Notes: generated by a model from the letters alone, not told the origin. 64,000 bases of DNA from Zygnema cylindricum (GCA_037447655.1 JBBHKE010000271.1:310001-374000), one strand, 5' to 3'; shown: positions 23,788 through 39,358, numbered from the stretch's first letter. A program made the numbers and translations.

Positions 23788-26700
23788 ATGCCTCCAAACA
23801 GAACCGACATGGATTATCTTGACGCTCCTTCCGGCGAGCCTTTCAAGCCTTACCGAAGCTTCAGCTTGGGCGACATGCCGCCTGCCCTTGTCGACCGCGT
23901 GCCTTCCACCGGAGTGGAGGATGTGGATCCATGGACTGCCTGGGCCTACCGGCCAAGAGGCACCTCAGCACTTCTTGCCGGGGCAGCCCTTTTAGTGTGA
24001 GTTACAGACAGCTGTAAGCTCACACTTTTGTTGAAAACCTCTTTACTTTCATTTACAACTGACCGAGTAAGAAAAAACAAATGTGTATTTTCGTTTTTAT
24101 TATTTTATTTAATTTTCAGTTTTTTTTTGTTTATTCTATATATTTGTAGTTATTTATATTATTTTAGGAGTTTTCATTTGTATTATTTTATGGTTTTTTT
24201 ATTAGTATCTTCTTGTAGTGTTAATGTTTTCATTGTAGGGTTGCTGTCCTCAAGGTGTTTGTTGCCTAACTAATTTGCCTGAACTCCTCAACTGTTTTTA
24301 GTATGGAATTGGAAAAGTGCTGATTGATAACTGGTATTCTTCATATTAAAATAAGCTAAACCATTAGTTGCTTTCTTTAGTTAAAGGCGCTAGTTAAAGA
24401 TCCTAGACATCTCATTATTAAAGCTACACTGTGAATAAATATGACCATTAAGAAATATGTAGGGCGGGATTTATTTTAGTGTGTTTAACTGTAATTTAGG
24501 TGTGAGGGACAGAGACGATTGTCAAGTGCTCGCCAATTTAGAGCCAAGAAAAATAATTGTTAGTATTATTAACACTATTTTATGTTTGAGGGCCAAGTAA
24601 AACCGGCACCGAATGAGTTCCATTAACGCTAATAACGATTAATGGTGTAGTTTGCCCAATATTTGGATATATATACTTGAAATCATGTGCACATTCACAC
24701 TGAACGTGTTTGGCACTGCAGGTATTTTTGTGTACTGCTATATGCCTTTTTTTTATCTTTTTCATTCATCTGACGTTTATGTGATTTTAGTTAATTTTTG
24801 CAGTTGGAATCGCTCTATTTTTGACTTTCTAATCAACATATATTATTTGGATTTTGCAAATCAGCTTTGCGCTTCAATGTCTTTTTGTGTTCTAATTTCT
24901 GAGTGATGCTAGTTGCTGGAATGTTTGGTGATTGTTTTAATTTTGCCTGTCCAAACAGGAGTTAACCATGGGCACATGGCTCTTTTGCTGATAAAGGCCT
25001 TAGTGGTTTGGAATCAGCTACGGAAGTGGAGCCCTTCAGCCGGAGCCGTTGGAAGGCGATTCAGCAGATCACATTAAGCGGTAAGGATGGTCAGCCAATC
25101 GTTTCTGTTTCTGCACATTCTTGAGGATCTTGTGATGGAAAACTATCTTGCAACATCTTGCAAGGCCTCCTCTACAAAACTCTTCCTGAGCTTTCTTTGG
25201 GAGTGACTTCAGAAGGGCCGAGGAGCATCAGCAATGCATTTATAGGAAACCCAGGTTATGCACGACTATTGACTAGCCCTTGAGCTGTATCAACCAACTA
25301 TACAGAGCAAGCTTTGGTTTGCAGAGGAATATGGGCAATGATCGCTGTCTATCTGGGCTATTCCCTTCTTCAAGCTCCAAATACGTACGCTTTCTACTTA
25401 CGTCTCTGTTCAAAACATTGTGCCTTTTCTTTTCTTTTTTTTTCTATTTGCTTAAATGTAATGGGGTTTGAAATGTAAACCAGAAAGTAGTCGTCTTAGA
25501 GCTTACATATTGGTATGCTTTTGTTGAGATGTTATTCTTCAATTCCCAAGTTTTTTTATATGTTCTGATTCAGTGACGATCTTAGTTTGTTAATTTTCAT
25601 GCAGGAGTACCTGTGAGTCAGTCAAGTTTGTCTGTGTTAGTTGTCCTGTAGTTTATTAAAATGGACCATGAAGCTGGTTGGTTTTAAGATTACTATAAGT
25701 CAGTTTTATTGCACGCATTTGAAAAACTTTACTTCTTGAGTGAAAAAAAAAAATACATTCTTTGCATAAAATGCTTGGCGAAACAAAAATAACCCTGTTC
25801 CTGAAACAAAATGAACTTCAATGATTTGTTGCCAATAATATCCTGGCTAGTTGCAGCCTTGCATCAGATAGTGGTGTTTAGGGGATTATTGAGGGGTCTC
25901 CTTTTGTACGGCCGTCTTTAGGAAAGGTCCATGTTGCCTGAAAAGATGCATGTTGTTGTTCGTTTGAAAGTACACTAGAGAATGATCTGTACTTTTGCGA
26001 CGTAATGGTGTTGTTTACTGTTATTGGGAGCAGGATCCTTATCCGTCCACATCCTGCTGTATGGAGGTTTGTCCACGGCATTGCTGTTGTCTACTTGGTC
26101 TTTCTCACATTCATGCTGTTCCAGGTACTGCCTTGTCTCCCTCTCTGCCTGCATTGTCGTTATTAATGATGACACCTCGATTTAATGTCTATGTCATTTT
26201 TTTCCGATGAGTAAGCAGGAGAGTCTTCACATAGCAGTTTATTTTTAGGCTTCGAGAGGCTTGCAATCATTGTATGGTTTTCAAAGTTTTTTGTTGGTAG
26301 TTTGAAGTGACCAGTCTACTGATGGATTAGTTAATCGTCAATGTATTGTTCTCAACACAGCTATGAAATTTATAAAGAAAGAATAGAGAGAATATTATGA
26401 GAAACGTGGTTAGATAAAGCAAACACTTTTGCAGGCTGGCACTGTTCTGCCTTCATTCTCGCGACCGTGGGATGCATGACTTTTTGACAGACTGATTTGT
26501 TAAAGCTGGGAACTTGCAGACTGCAGATGATGCACGACAATTTCTGAAGCACCTTCATCCAGGTCTTGGAATTGGTAGGTAATGAAATCGCATCTGACTG
26601 TGTTTATGTCGTTAAATTCTTGGATCTGAGTTCAGTTTTTTCTCTTACTAGTAAAGACTTAATAGTGCTCGCTAGCAATGGAGCTTCCAGATGATCCTTT

Positions 26701-29700
26701 GGTTTGCCTGGCTTTATGGCACACTTTCTTTATATTCCCACATGTGGCAGGTTGTTTCTACAAGACAAGAAGACACAGATGTTTGCTTTTGTGTTTGGAA
26801 ATAAGTAGCCTGCCTTTGTATGGTTCCTGTCAGGACTTGAGTTATTAGGTGACGACTTGGTCATAGTTTCATGCATCTGTTTATGTTTTGTGGAATCTTT
26901 CTCGATTACCCACTCTGTGTCTTGTATGGACGAGCAGAACTATCAGAGAGATCATATGGAACAGACTGTCGTATATATACACCAGAACATCCAACAAACA
27001 AGTTTAAAAATGTTTACGTAAGTGATTTGCCCAAGGTTAATGCTTTGTTTGGATTCTAAGAAATTTGATGGTGTGAGCAATCAGGGCCCCCATAGGTATG
27101 GGAGAATCTAGTAGTTTCTTTTAAAGGCTGTCGCTTGACTGCCTAGATGCGTGTTCTACAAGAATTGTTCCTTAAGTCCAACTTGAGTCTGGCAAAGGTT
27201 CAACTACGGGATGTTGATTTGCTAGTTCCTGTGTTTTCAATTTGTGTGAGATCGTATTGTGATATTCATGCACCTGCGAGAGTTCTTGAGTTGAGGGTCA
27301 TTCATGTTGTCTCCACCTACTAAATAATTATCAAAAATTATCATGGAAGGTTTTTTCTTTTATTTATTTTTGTTCTTGAAGCGACGAATGTTGCAGGAAA
27401 ATTTGTTTTGAGTTACCTAGTCCATGCGTTTGTTTTAAAAATGATTGAAACTATAGCCCATCATTATTAGAGTTAATAACTCTAATTCGGTCGCAACTTT
27501 TTTGTCCAAAAATCATAAAATATTGTTAACATCACTTTTTGAAAGAATGGACTACAACCTGCCACATCTCCTTGTACTAAATTACTATTACATACTCGAA
27601 ATTCACATAAACACTAATAAATCGTTAACGCTGATAACGATGGCCTGTGTACTCAACATGGAATTTCAGTTGAGGTACACTTGACAGTTGTCAGTAATTT
27701 AAAAGAATTTATTGTTTTCACGGAATTTTTGGGTACAGGATACGGTGTTTGATGAATTTGTGATAGCGCACACTCTGGGATGGTACTGCAAAGCCATCAT
27801 GTACAGGAATAATATGCTGCTCTGGATCATTTCTGTGGGCTTTGAGGTCATGGAGGTCAGATATGGACAACATTTTTTTTTTTTTCTCCATTCTGCTTTA
27901 GTAATCGACTTGCTAAAATGGAATTTGTATTAGGTATGAGCAATGTCGGCAATAAGATAGTGGTAGGTGGTAGTAAGTTGTATTGATGTGGAAATGCCGT
28001 TTCTGATAAAGAATAGCATTTAAGAAGGATGCTTGGGAGTTTCAGGAGACCTTGATGTTTGATTTTATTTGTGTGGTCAATTCTTACTGCAGCTGGTCTC
28101 TAGTTGCTTAATTCAAAGGAGTAAGGGATAGGCTTGATTAATGGGGTTCTGGTGATCAGCTCGTCTATCTAACCCGGTGTCTGGAAAGTTCACTTAAATA
28201 TGTACAGGTTATGTTTCGACACATGCTGCCGAATTTCAGTGAATGCTGGTGGGACAGTCTCATTCTTGACGTCTTTGTATGCAATTGGCTAGGTACAGAT
28301 ACTATCACTTCCCTCTTTCATGTCTAAGTGGAAATCTGGGTGAGTTTTAAAAGTCTGATTATTGCTAGATTTTACTTAGAACAGTGTCCCTGAGGATGGA
28401 GACATTTAATGGAATGCCGTCTAACAAGCCCCTTCTGCAGGAAAGTTTGTTGCTCTTGTAAGCATATGGTGATGCACGTATCATTTTGAACTGTATTATT
28501 GACTCTGAAGGCAAAATCTGATGCTTGGAGTTGATTATCTCTGATAAAAGATGTCCTCCCAATTTTTGGTCTCTTTGCCTATCAGCATTAGAATATTTCT
28601 GTGCTCCAAAATTTATAAATGTGCTCCTATGTCTTAACAGGAATCTGGCTCGGCATGAAGACGGTGCGATATTTTGATGGGAAGACGTATGAGTGGCTGG
28701 GAGTCAGCAAGCAACCAACGTTTATAAGCAAGGTAATTCGGCTGAATATTTGGCATGGCTATGACTAAATGCATCAGTTCTCATTGCAATAAGTGTGGCC
28801 ATGATTTTTAGGAAGATATTGTTGACATCTGAACGTCACTGAAGCTGAATGACATAGACTGATAGAAATTGTTATAGCAACAACCATAAAACCTTTTATG
28901 TGCACATGGAGCCATATGGACTCCTAATTCTTGTTGCATTTTCTTTTGTAGCTGTTTTACAACCTCGCAAACTTCCCTGGTTTTAGTGAGTAAAGACAGA
29001 GCAGAAAGAGCTAGTGGACTATTTTTTGTTATATGATGCTGGAGACAGCATGCTATCTTGCTCAATCTTAGTAGCTAATTTGTCTCTTAGCTCAGGTCAA
29101 GCAAATGGAGGTTGTATATACTAATGTCTAGAGTGTCGAAGTCACATCTTACTCAACTTTGCCAGGAGGATATGAATGTACAGATTGGTGATGGTAGATT
29201 GTCGTTTTTAACTCCTGTGTCGATCGACAGACACATCTCTGTCCATATGGCTCAAACTAGAATGGCGTAGATCAAATCGGGTTTGTGCGAATTTTTACTT
29301 GTTTTGTTGAAGCGGTGGGAAATAACAGCTTCATCGGTCGCTTTTGCAATTCACTCCAGCTACTTGGGACAGAGACCAGTGGAATATGCTTTCAGGTCCA
29401 AAGCGTTTCTTGCAGGTTTGGCCCAGAAACCCATTAATCCATCAATATCGTCGTCTTCTTTTTCTAGATACTTAGAAGTAGAAAAGGAGAGAATGTTTGG
29501 CAGGGTTTTGTCTACTTCAATAGAGCTTTAGTGGATGATGCATGTTGTATGTCCTGTTTGATGATCCAATTTGCTACAGTTCTTGCAGTCAAATGTTTTA
29601 AAACCCTTGCCCTTCAGGGCAACAATAGAGAGTTCAACTGAAGGATTCGAACATGTGATATTACACACATCTACATGGGGTTTTGTTACATGTGATATTT

Positions 29701-31274
29701 AATACAATTTACTTGTACTATTGAAATTGGCACAAATTCTAAAAACGTAGGTTGGCCGGAATCTACAATCTCTTCAAGCAACAACATTAATCTGGTGGGA
29801 TTCACTGGGCCTTGGGCTTATAGGTATTAGGCCTCATTGGATTATCACTAGTTGTGGAGTTAAATGCCTTCTTTTTGAAGTATTGTCTCTGGATGCCACC
29901 GATCAACCCTCTCAACACATATCGCCTCATTATTTGGTTCCTTCTCGCCAATCCAGCCATACGTGAATACAACCAGTTTTTGCAGGACAGGTTATACTTG
30001 TGTTCCCTTAAATCCTTTTTTGAGGCTTTGGGTGAGGACATGCGATTTGAAAACAGAAAGCGTTTTGTTATTGGTTTTCTTTGTTGTATTCTTGTGCATT
30101 TGTCGCATTTGAGGGAGTCAGCCCAATGAGAAAGCGAGGAAATTTGGCATGTGAAAGGCACATGAAGTTATTGGCAAAATGTTAAAAGTTGTGTGTCTCT
30201 CATATCTTTTGTAGTGTCTTAGCAACTTCGCGTTTGTGAAAGGTTGTTTGTACTTATGCTTCAAAACGCTTATTTACTCCTAACATAGACGTTTTGTGTG
30301 ACTGTACATATATCTCCCACAACTCAGTTTATCATTTAGTAGTATAATCATTTCATGATGTGCATTTTACACTTAGTGTCTGATTCAGCACAGAGGGAGA
30401 TGCACAGGTGGCCAGGAAATGGATTTTTTTTGTTTTTGTAACATTATATAAGGGTCATTTTGGAGGGGTTGTGATGAGCAGTCAACCAATGAAGAAGTTA
30501 GGTTCGTATTGTTGGCTTGCGGTTGCGATATGCATTGTGGAGACTTTGATATCCATCAAGTTTGGCCAAGGTGAGCAATGAATGGATTTTGCTGATGGGT
30601 TCCTAAAGTAATACTGGTTTTTTTATGTTGGATTATTACTTAGTTAAGTTGTTGCCAGGCAGCTGAAAGTTCATGTGTTTCTGTTAGTCTTGTCAGCTTT
30701 TTGAAGGAAATGTATCTAAAGTTCAGACGTTTTATAGTCCGTGCGTCTCTTTTCCACTATATTCAGATAGTTTTTCTACTGTTGGGATATTCAGTAGCAA
30801 TCTAATGTTTCACAATTAGAAGTAGTACATGTCACAAGGTCTTGTACTTGCCATTTTGGGCAGAGTTTTGTCGTCCAATTTTTTGCCACTTTGCCTTTTC
30901 AGTGTAGGAAAATTGCTGAAGTCATGAATCCTCATTTGTACATAGAAACTAGGCCTGTTTTTCTGTTTTCTCCTTCCAAATGGTTTGTAGTCTCCTTTTC
31001 ACAATGTCAGTTTGGTTCCTGTGACTGTGGTCTCTCGATTTGATATTTCATTGCTGTTAAGCTCAAGAAAGTACAAAGCAAAATGCGAAATTCACTGTCG
31101 TTCTATGTGTTTATGGTTTCAGGAATGTATCCAGACCCTATGCCGGCCTCGACTTTTTGGATGTGGATTATCAGCATTTTTGTACTTGTCACGTTTCTGG
31201 TGGTCTGGGTTTTAAGAGAGTGTATGAAAAAGCAAAAGATATTACATGTGATGAATGGCAAGAAGCTACATTAG
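23788..31274 (+). CDS. PSS1: Phosphatidylserine synthase, base-exchange type
   Basis: ER membrane enzyme that swaps the head group of a phospholipid for serine (family PSS, the plant PSS1 type). Exons: 23,788-23,996; uncertain 24,959-25,080; 25,325-25,384; 26,034-26,124; 26,520-26,574; 26,938-27,017; 27,739-27,855; 28,208-28,292; 28,641-28,732; 29,329-29,415; 29,824-29,990; 30,482-30,570; 31,123-31,274 (stop TAG). All listed junctions are GT-AG and in phase. Without exon 2 the product is 427 residues, near the roughly 425 of Arabidopsis PSS1. Family blocks in order: DPWTAWAY (47), [95 protein letters not shown] and a basic tail. There are multiple hydrophobic segments. Exon 2 is odd: see findings. 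The start ATG is the first in the long frame and is kept in the duplicate. Confidence 0.93.
24959..25080 (+). other. Problem exon 2 of PSS1 (in-frame stop at its start)
   Basis: The frame continuing from exon 1 carries [10 protein letters not shown], resembling the WASG block that follows the first membrane segment in plant enzymes, so this is probably homologous coding sequence. Using the only good acceptor (CAAACAG before 24,959), however, the third codon is TAA. Two ways round exist: skip to exon 3 (exon 1 ends in phase 2 and exon 3 at 25,325 accepts phase 2), or use a weaker acceptor CCTTAG before 25,004, which restores the frame if exon 3 then starts at 25,327. The same TAA is in the left copy. 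Confidence 0.6.
27455..27655. mobile_element. Degenerate MITE remnant in PSS1 intron 6
   Basis: Carries ATTAGAGTTAATAACTCTAATT near its left end and GTTAACGCTGATAACGATGGCCTGTGTA at the right, the decayed subterminal and terminal motifs of the CACCGCGAATC family. Another degenerate end (TTAACGCTAATAACGATTAATGGTGTAG) lies in intron 1 of both copies at about 15,024 and 24,621. Confidence 0.45.
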
Positions 31275-32270
31275 GTAGTTACATTTGCTGATGTATAAAT
31301 GTGTTCAGTACCACTCTTGATAGGTGTATGCTAGGTTGTATCGCTAGAACCACTCTACTGCGGAATTTAGTTGACTTCTGCAGTTTTCTTCTGGTGCTGC
31401 GCATTGTTGCACCGAGGTTTGACTGGGCCAATGTTGTGGGCACAGTCTATTCGGTTTTTTCTGTAAGCTTGAGTGTTAGGTCCTACATGATAATAACGAG
31501 TGTAAGGCACAAGCCATACCCACAGGAATAATCATCATGTATTGAGAGGGACAAAAGAACGTAAGATTTTGACGGCTGGTTTCTCTTTCCTTTCAAAACT
31601 GTGTTAACTGGAGATGATTATTGTTTTGCCGCTTGTAGTAATACATTACTATTTTTTGGAACAAACTGTTGGAGATGGCATGTACTTTTCCAGCCAAGAA
31701 GTAAATTGTGAGAATGTTGTTGTCTCCAACTGTTTGAGCTTTTTAAGAATTTTACTCTTCCTCAATTCTCTGCACTGCTAGTAGAACCATCTTCTTGAGT
31801 CTGATGAATCTTCAGTGAAGTTCATCATTGCTCCCATGAGGGCAAGGTGACTCGAACACACAAACACTCAGATGAATCACGATTGTTGCATGAAATATCC
31901 TGTACAATTTCATTTCTCAAATAGCGTTTCTGCTTGATGGTTCCTGTCATACTGCTGGAGATATCATTTTGGTGGAAATCCTCTCTTGCAATGGGGGGGC
32001 GAGTCGTCTGTACATGTTCGAGAACAGAAGGATGATTGAGCATGCCAAGATGTTATGGATGATTTAATTTGATGGCAGTAGAGATAACTGGTTATTTGGG
32101 CATTGCTTTCGACTAGGGCCTCTGTACTGTGTCTGAGAGGAAGGGACCCAGGAGCTTTTACCTTCTATTCTCAGTGTCTTTTATAGTCTGCTTTTGTTTT
32201 TACAGCAACAAACAGCATATTGTTTTCGCGTGTACACTCATTGAGTAACGCTCAAACTTATTTCGTTTAG
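31275..32270. other. 3' flank of PSS1, no supported gene
   Basis: Probably contains the 3' untranslated region and terminator of PSS1, but no canonical AATAAA stands out near the stop. Short ORFs (for example 31,301-31,531 plus and 31,825-32,043 minus) match no family known to me. Confidence 0.4.
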
Positions 32271-32357
32271 CTGTCCTTGGAATCTAAAGGTTCAAAGCCT
32301 TTGGAGGTTTTCAAGGTTGATGGTGTGGCTACCCTCGCAGTTACAATCCCAGCATAA
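32271..32357 (+). CDS. Possible short terminal exon, 28 codons and stop
   Basis: A strong acceptor context (TTATTTCGTTTAG) is directly followed by an open frame with a well-formed peptide tail (KPLEVFKVDGVATLAVTIPA) and a TAA. The AT-rich downstream is suited to a 3' UTR. No upstream exon has been matched. It could be an alternative last exon of PSS1, the last exon of a small gene between the two confirmed genes, or chance. Confidence 0.25.
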   Translation: MSLESKGSKPLEVFKVDGVATLAVTIPA

Positions 32358-33645
32358 AAAGACTAAAGATTATGATTATCTAAGCGATGAAGATCAATAA
32401 TTATCGTTGCGACTATACTAAACATTGTTGTCAGCACTAATCTTATTGCATCTCTTATTGATACTGTAATTAAGAGATTTTGTCATTATTATTTCATCGC
32501 TATTATTACTACACGTATTTAGATTAGCATTTCCCATAATATTGCATGAGCCAGTAGTAGTGATGCAGCTTACATATTCGTGGTAACTACGTGAGCAATT
32601 AAGAACAAAGTAGACAGTGCCTGATTACCAAAACCCTCCCATAATTGTAAGTTCTTCTGTGACGGCCTTTATTTGTGCTCATGTCTTCATTCAAAATCAG
32701 ATGCCCATCCATTATGCTAAAAGAGAATGAAAAATGACTGAACAACAAACTTTACCAGTAAAATAGGCAAACAAAAGCCTGAATACCAAAAGCCTCCCAT
32801 AATTGTAAGAAATTTGGTCTGTGACGGCTTTTATTTGTGCTCATGTCTTCGTTCAAAATCAGAAGCCCAAACATATGCCCATCAATTATGCCAAAATAGA
32901 ATGAAAAATGACTGAACAACGAATTTACCAGTAAAAGAGCCAAACGAAAGCCAAAAAGCAATGCAATAGTAGAAATAAAAAAAGTTGTCTGCTCAAGTTC
33001 TAGAAAATGCAAAAAATAACCATCGACTGGATGAACTGAGATGTTATCTATAAACGGAAATCCTCACTTCAAAAAGGCATGAGCGAGTTCCATTCCCACA
33101 GGTGGTATATTTACCAGAATGCCCAGATTTTCTGATCAAATTATCAGTACCACCTCCAGTTAAACACTCTACAAAAATAAGAGGTTATCAATTGTGTTGA
33201 ATCAAACCAAATTCTGATATGAGCTAAAAACACAGCCCTTTTCTGAATAAATTAGACTTCAGGCAGAAATGCCTCGTACTTCAAGGTTTTCTGAGCTTTG
33301 ACGAGACACATTTATTTAAGTGTGAAGATGGACAACTTCAAAAGATTGGAACTGCGATGGGACAGTGAAATTCAAAAATCCCATACTGTTTGCCTAACAT
33401 CAGAACCACGAACACTAACGCCCTTAAACGAAAGAAGTGAGACACAAATAGGACCCGGAAATGGGATTTTGACCAGTAAAAAGGTCGTTCGTTACCATTC
33501 ACTACCTTTCACGTTGGAAAATCAACTGAGAATGCAAAAAGGGTTGTAAAAAATATATGTTCCACTCCTCATGACAATTATGCATGAAGACGAAACATTA
33601 AATAGGTAGACACCCGTCACCTCTTCCATAATAAACGCTATCTAA
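32358..33645. other. Intergenic space and 3' flank of GGPPS, with a tandem repeat
   Basis: The downstream side of the minus-strand GGPP synthase gene. It includes a two-copy imperfect tandem repeat (about 32,621-32,779 and 32,780-32,956) sharing CCTCCCATAATTGTAAG, TTTATTTGTGCTCATGTCTTC and GAATGAAAAATGACTGAACAAC. No coding frame is conserved between the repeat units. Either may be part of the GGPPS 3' UTR. Confidence 0.5.
32621..32956. repeat. Two-copy tandem repeat, unit about 160-175 bp
   Basis: The second unit is longer by small insertions (for example AAATTTGG and CCCAAACATATG). Identity of aligned parts is roughly 85-90 percent by eye. Confidence 0.75.
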
Positions 33646-37202
<3,557 letters not shown>

Positions 37203-37423
37203 GGTTTGGCGAATCAGACCAGCCAGCCTACTTACAAAAGAAGAGGAATTTTCAAATACAACGAAGGTATTTGCAGCAAAAATGAACAGGACCCTCCAGC
37301 TTCACGAGGTCGACAGCGTGGCAGACAGCAAAGGAAACGGATAGGATTGAGATTCTTTGGGGAAAGATAAAAACGAAAAGGAGAAAACTGTGGGAAACAA
37401 ATCCAGTGTTGCATATATATTGA
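37203..37423 (-). promoter_or_regulatory. GGPPS leader and TATA box
   Basis: Reading the minus strand, TCAATATATATGC (37,411-37,423) is a good TATA element, about 210 bp before the start codon, which would place transcription start near 37,385 with a leader of roughly 180 nt. No upstream ORF of note was checked beyond short frames. Confidence 0.55.
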
Positions 37424-37524
37424 GAAACGGTCAACCGATGCGCTTTGGCGATTTACGTCGGTAACGCTTCTACGTACATAGCGGCCGTACCATTCTCCAG
37501 ATTCACACATTACCGTACGTCTTG

Positions 37525-37995
37525 TAATGATAGCCTATTCCCACCGGAGCATTTCCCATTCCGATGATTTTCCGTTTTCTGATAAAATATGAAACTTTTA
37601 AAATCCTTTGTACGTGCAAAACTTTCTTTCTATTTTGTCGAACAGCGATCCTTTCATTCATAGCCTATTCCCACGGGAAAAAAATCACTTCCGCAACAGA
37701 CGGACGGTCGAATAATGTACGGCTTTCTATGAAAAACCGTACAAAAAATATTGCCGGATGTAGAAGTCGGGTTAAAGTAGCCTATTTCGCCGAAAAGCTG
37801 ACGTAGCCAAAACAACATCGAACGGCTATTTCATTGCACTCGCGCGAAACAACTGCAGGTTTTGAACCACCGTCGTCGTCCTTCGAACATTCAATACTGC
37901 AGGTTTGTTTTCGCGCCTATGTTTGATGACGTCGAAACTTGTACGTTTTCCGATCAGTTTCGGAAAATCAAATGCTCCGGTGGGTATCAGTTCGG
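37525..37995. mobile_element. Probable MITE in the GGPPS upstream region
   Basis: Inverted ends share CCCACCGGAGCATTT plus a nearby GATTTTCCG block (left at about 37,535; right at about 37,960-37,985). Inside is another CCTATTCCCACGGG and a GTACGG-rich part. No coding capacity. A target duplication was not found, so the boundaries are approximate. Confidence 0.5.
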
Positions 37996-38240
37996 TTCGG
38001 TCGGTTCATGAGAGGTTCAGTCCAGTTTGATTCTGCTCGTTCTGGCACAGTAAATCTTGGTTCGGTCTAGTTCGGTCTCGTTCTGTTCGGCCCGACTGGG
38101 CTCGGCTATGCTCGGTTCGATTCCTGTCAACGGCTAGGTAAACCGGCTATGAGATTTGCAAACCAGGTCAAACCGTTGGATCCCGCCGAACCGAACTATT
38201 CAAACCATTCAAATTGTCAGAATTCCAAAAAAGTAAAAAA
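37985..38240. repeat. GGTTCGG/CGGTTC-rich degenerate repeat
   Basis: Dense irregular repeats of TTCGGT and GGTTC, switching strand toward the right (CGAACCGAACT). It resembles the subterminal repeats of the hAT-like elements in this window but no clear ends were found. Confidence 0.4.
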
Positions 38241-38318
38241 CGTGAAAATCAGGTCAAAAAAAATTTAGATGGCGTTTCCCTAAATTTACAATTTCTGCAT
38301 TTTTACGTATATTACTAA

Positions 38319-39262
38319 GGGTACGTCCCCATGTATTAAAGTATCTACTTTTCTCTGTCTTTTTGCCCTTCAGGGAACTTTGACAAAAACTTGAGCCGTA
38401 CTAGAAAATCATTTTTACCAGAGTAGAGTGAACGTCAATTCATACTTCGGATGTACGGCGTGTTTGTCGTCATGTGAACGCATTTTGGGGTTTTCCCCTT
38501 TTCGACCCCCGGGCAAGAGAATCCAGCCCAAAAAAAAAACTTCATCCAAAATCACCTCGGGGTGGTGATTTTAGTTCAAGTACCGCCCGAACAGCGAATG
38601 AAAAACGAACCACGCACGCGCCACACGATTTGTACAATTTTTGGAAGAGGGAGAGTCCTCGCTATTTTTTTCCGTGCCCGTCACGCCCTATGTTCAGAAA
38701 AAAATTTGCAGGGGTCTCGGACTTCCACTTGCATTCATGGGTCCTTTGCATAAGTTTTCGCCGTCGTCGCCTCTCCTCTCTTCCTCTCACACTATCGGCT
38801 GTATCTCACACTTTTTAGAATGAGACACGACAATATTGGTATAAAATGGAAGATCTTTGATTTTTTTTTTTTTTTAATTTTTTAGGTCTTTATTTAATGG
38901 CAATTCGAGTGAGAAAAGTAGAAAAGGGGAAATCGGAAAACCATGGCCGAAAGTTCTTGAAACCGTGACATCGACGTTGTCACAAGTGAGCGTGACGTCA
39001 CAATGTCACCAAACCCTAAACATCTGCGATTTCACAAAAATCTAGACGTCTACAATTGTCGTTGTTTTTGTTGGCGTCACCAATCGTCGAAAGTTTCGTA
39101 GTCGGCTTCAATCGTCACAAGTTTTACCTACGTCTACAACCGTCACATGTCAAAGTTCTGATTTCATTTTCGCACATTGGGACGCTCGTCAAAGTAGTAC
39201 GATGAATCTTAACTACACTCCGAAATACTTTTTCAAAGTATCAATTACATGGGAACGTACCC
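38319..39262. mobile_element. PIF/Harbinger-like non-autonomous element, 944 bp
   Basis: Ends GGGTACGTCCCCATGTA and, inverted, GGGTACGTTCCCATGTA, with TAA on both sides (38,316-38,318; 39,263-39,265). A three-base TAA duplication and GGG-initial ends are as expected for PIF/Harbinger. The interior has no transposase; the 114-codon frame at 38,474-38,818 shows no domain. A hairpin AAAATCACC-TCGGGGT-GGTGATTTT occurs at about 38,549. Confidence 0.75.
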
Positions 39263-39358
39263 TAAGCTCTATTTTTGTCTTTAAAGTACCTTCCATTGGG
39301 CTTTACTAAACCGTTATGACGAATAAATTTGTACGATGGTTCAAAAATGTTTTTTACA

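Larger units (their letters stand above)
18910..27179 (+). repeat. Segmental tandem duplication, right copy (contains intact gene)
   Basis: Paralogous to 8,720-17,757. Differences include insertions unique to this copy (19,351-20,168, 20,581-21,079 and 21,167-21,623), loss or absence of the 9,941-11,987 MITE cluster, one more minisatellite unit, and a single instead of doubled 179-bp intron unit. Homology ends at 27,179. Confidence 0.9.

Noticed and set aside
23454-23995. Minus-strand and alternative-frame ORFs over PSS1 exon 1
   Set aside because: Shadows of the real exon 1 and its leader; they repeat in the other copy only because the DNA is duplicated.
38474-38818. 114-codon ORF inside the PIF/Harbinger-like element
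   Set aside because: No transposase motif or known domain; likely chance in a GC-richer segment.
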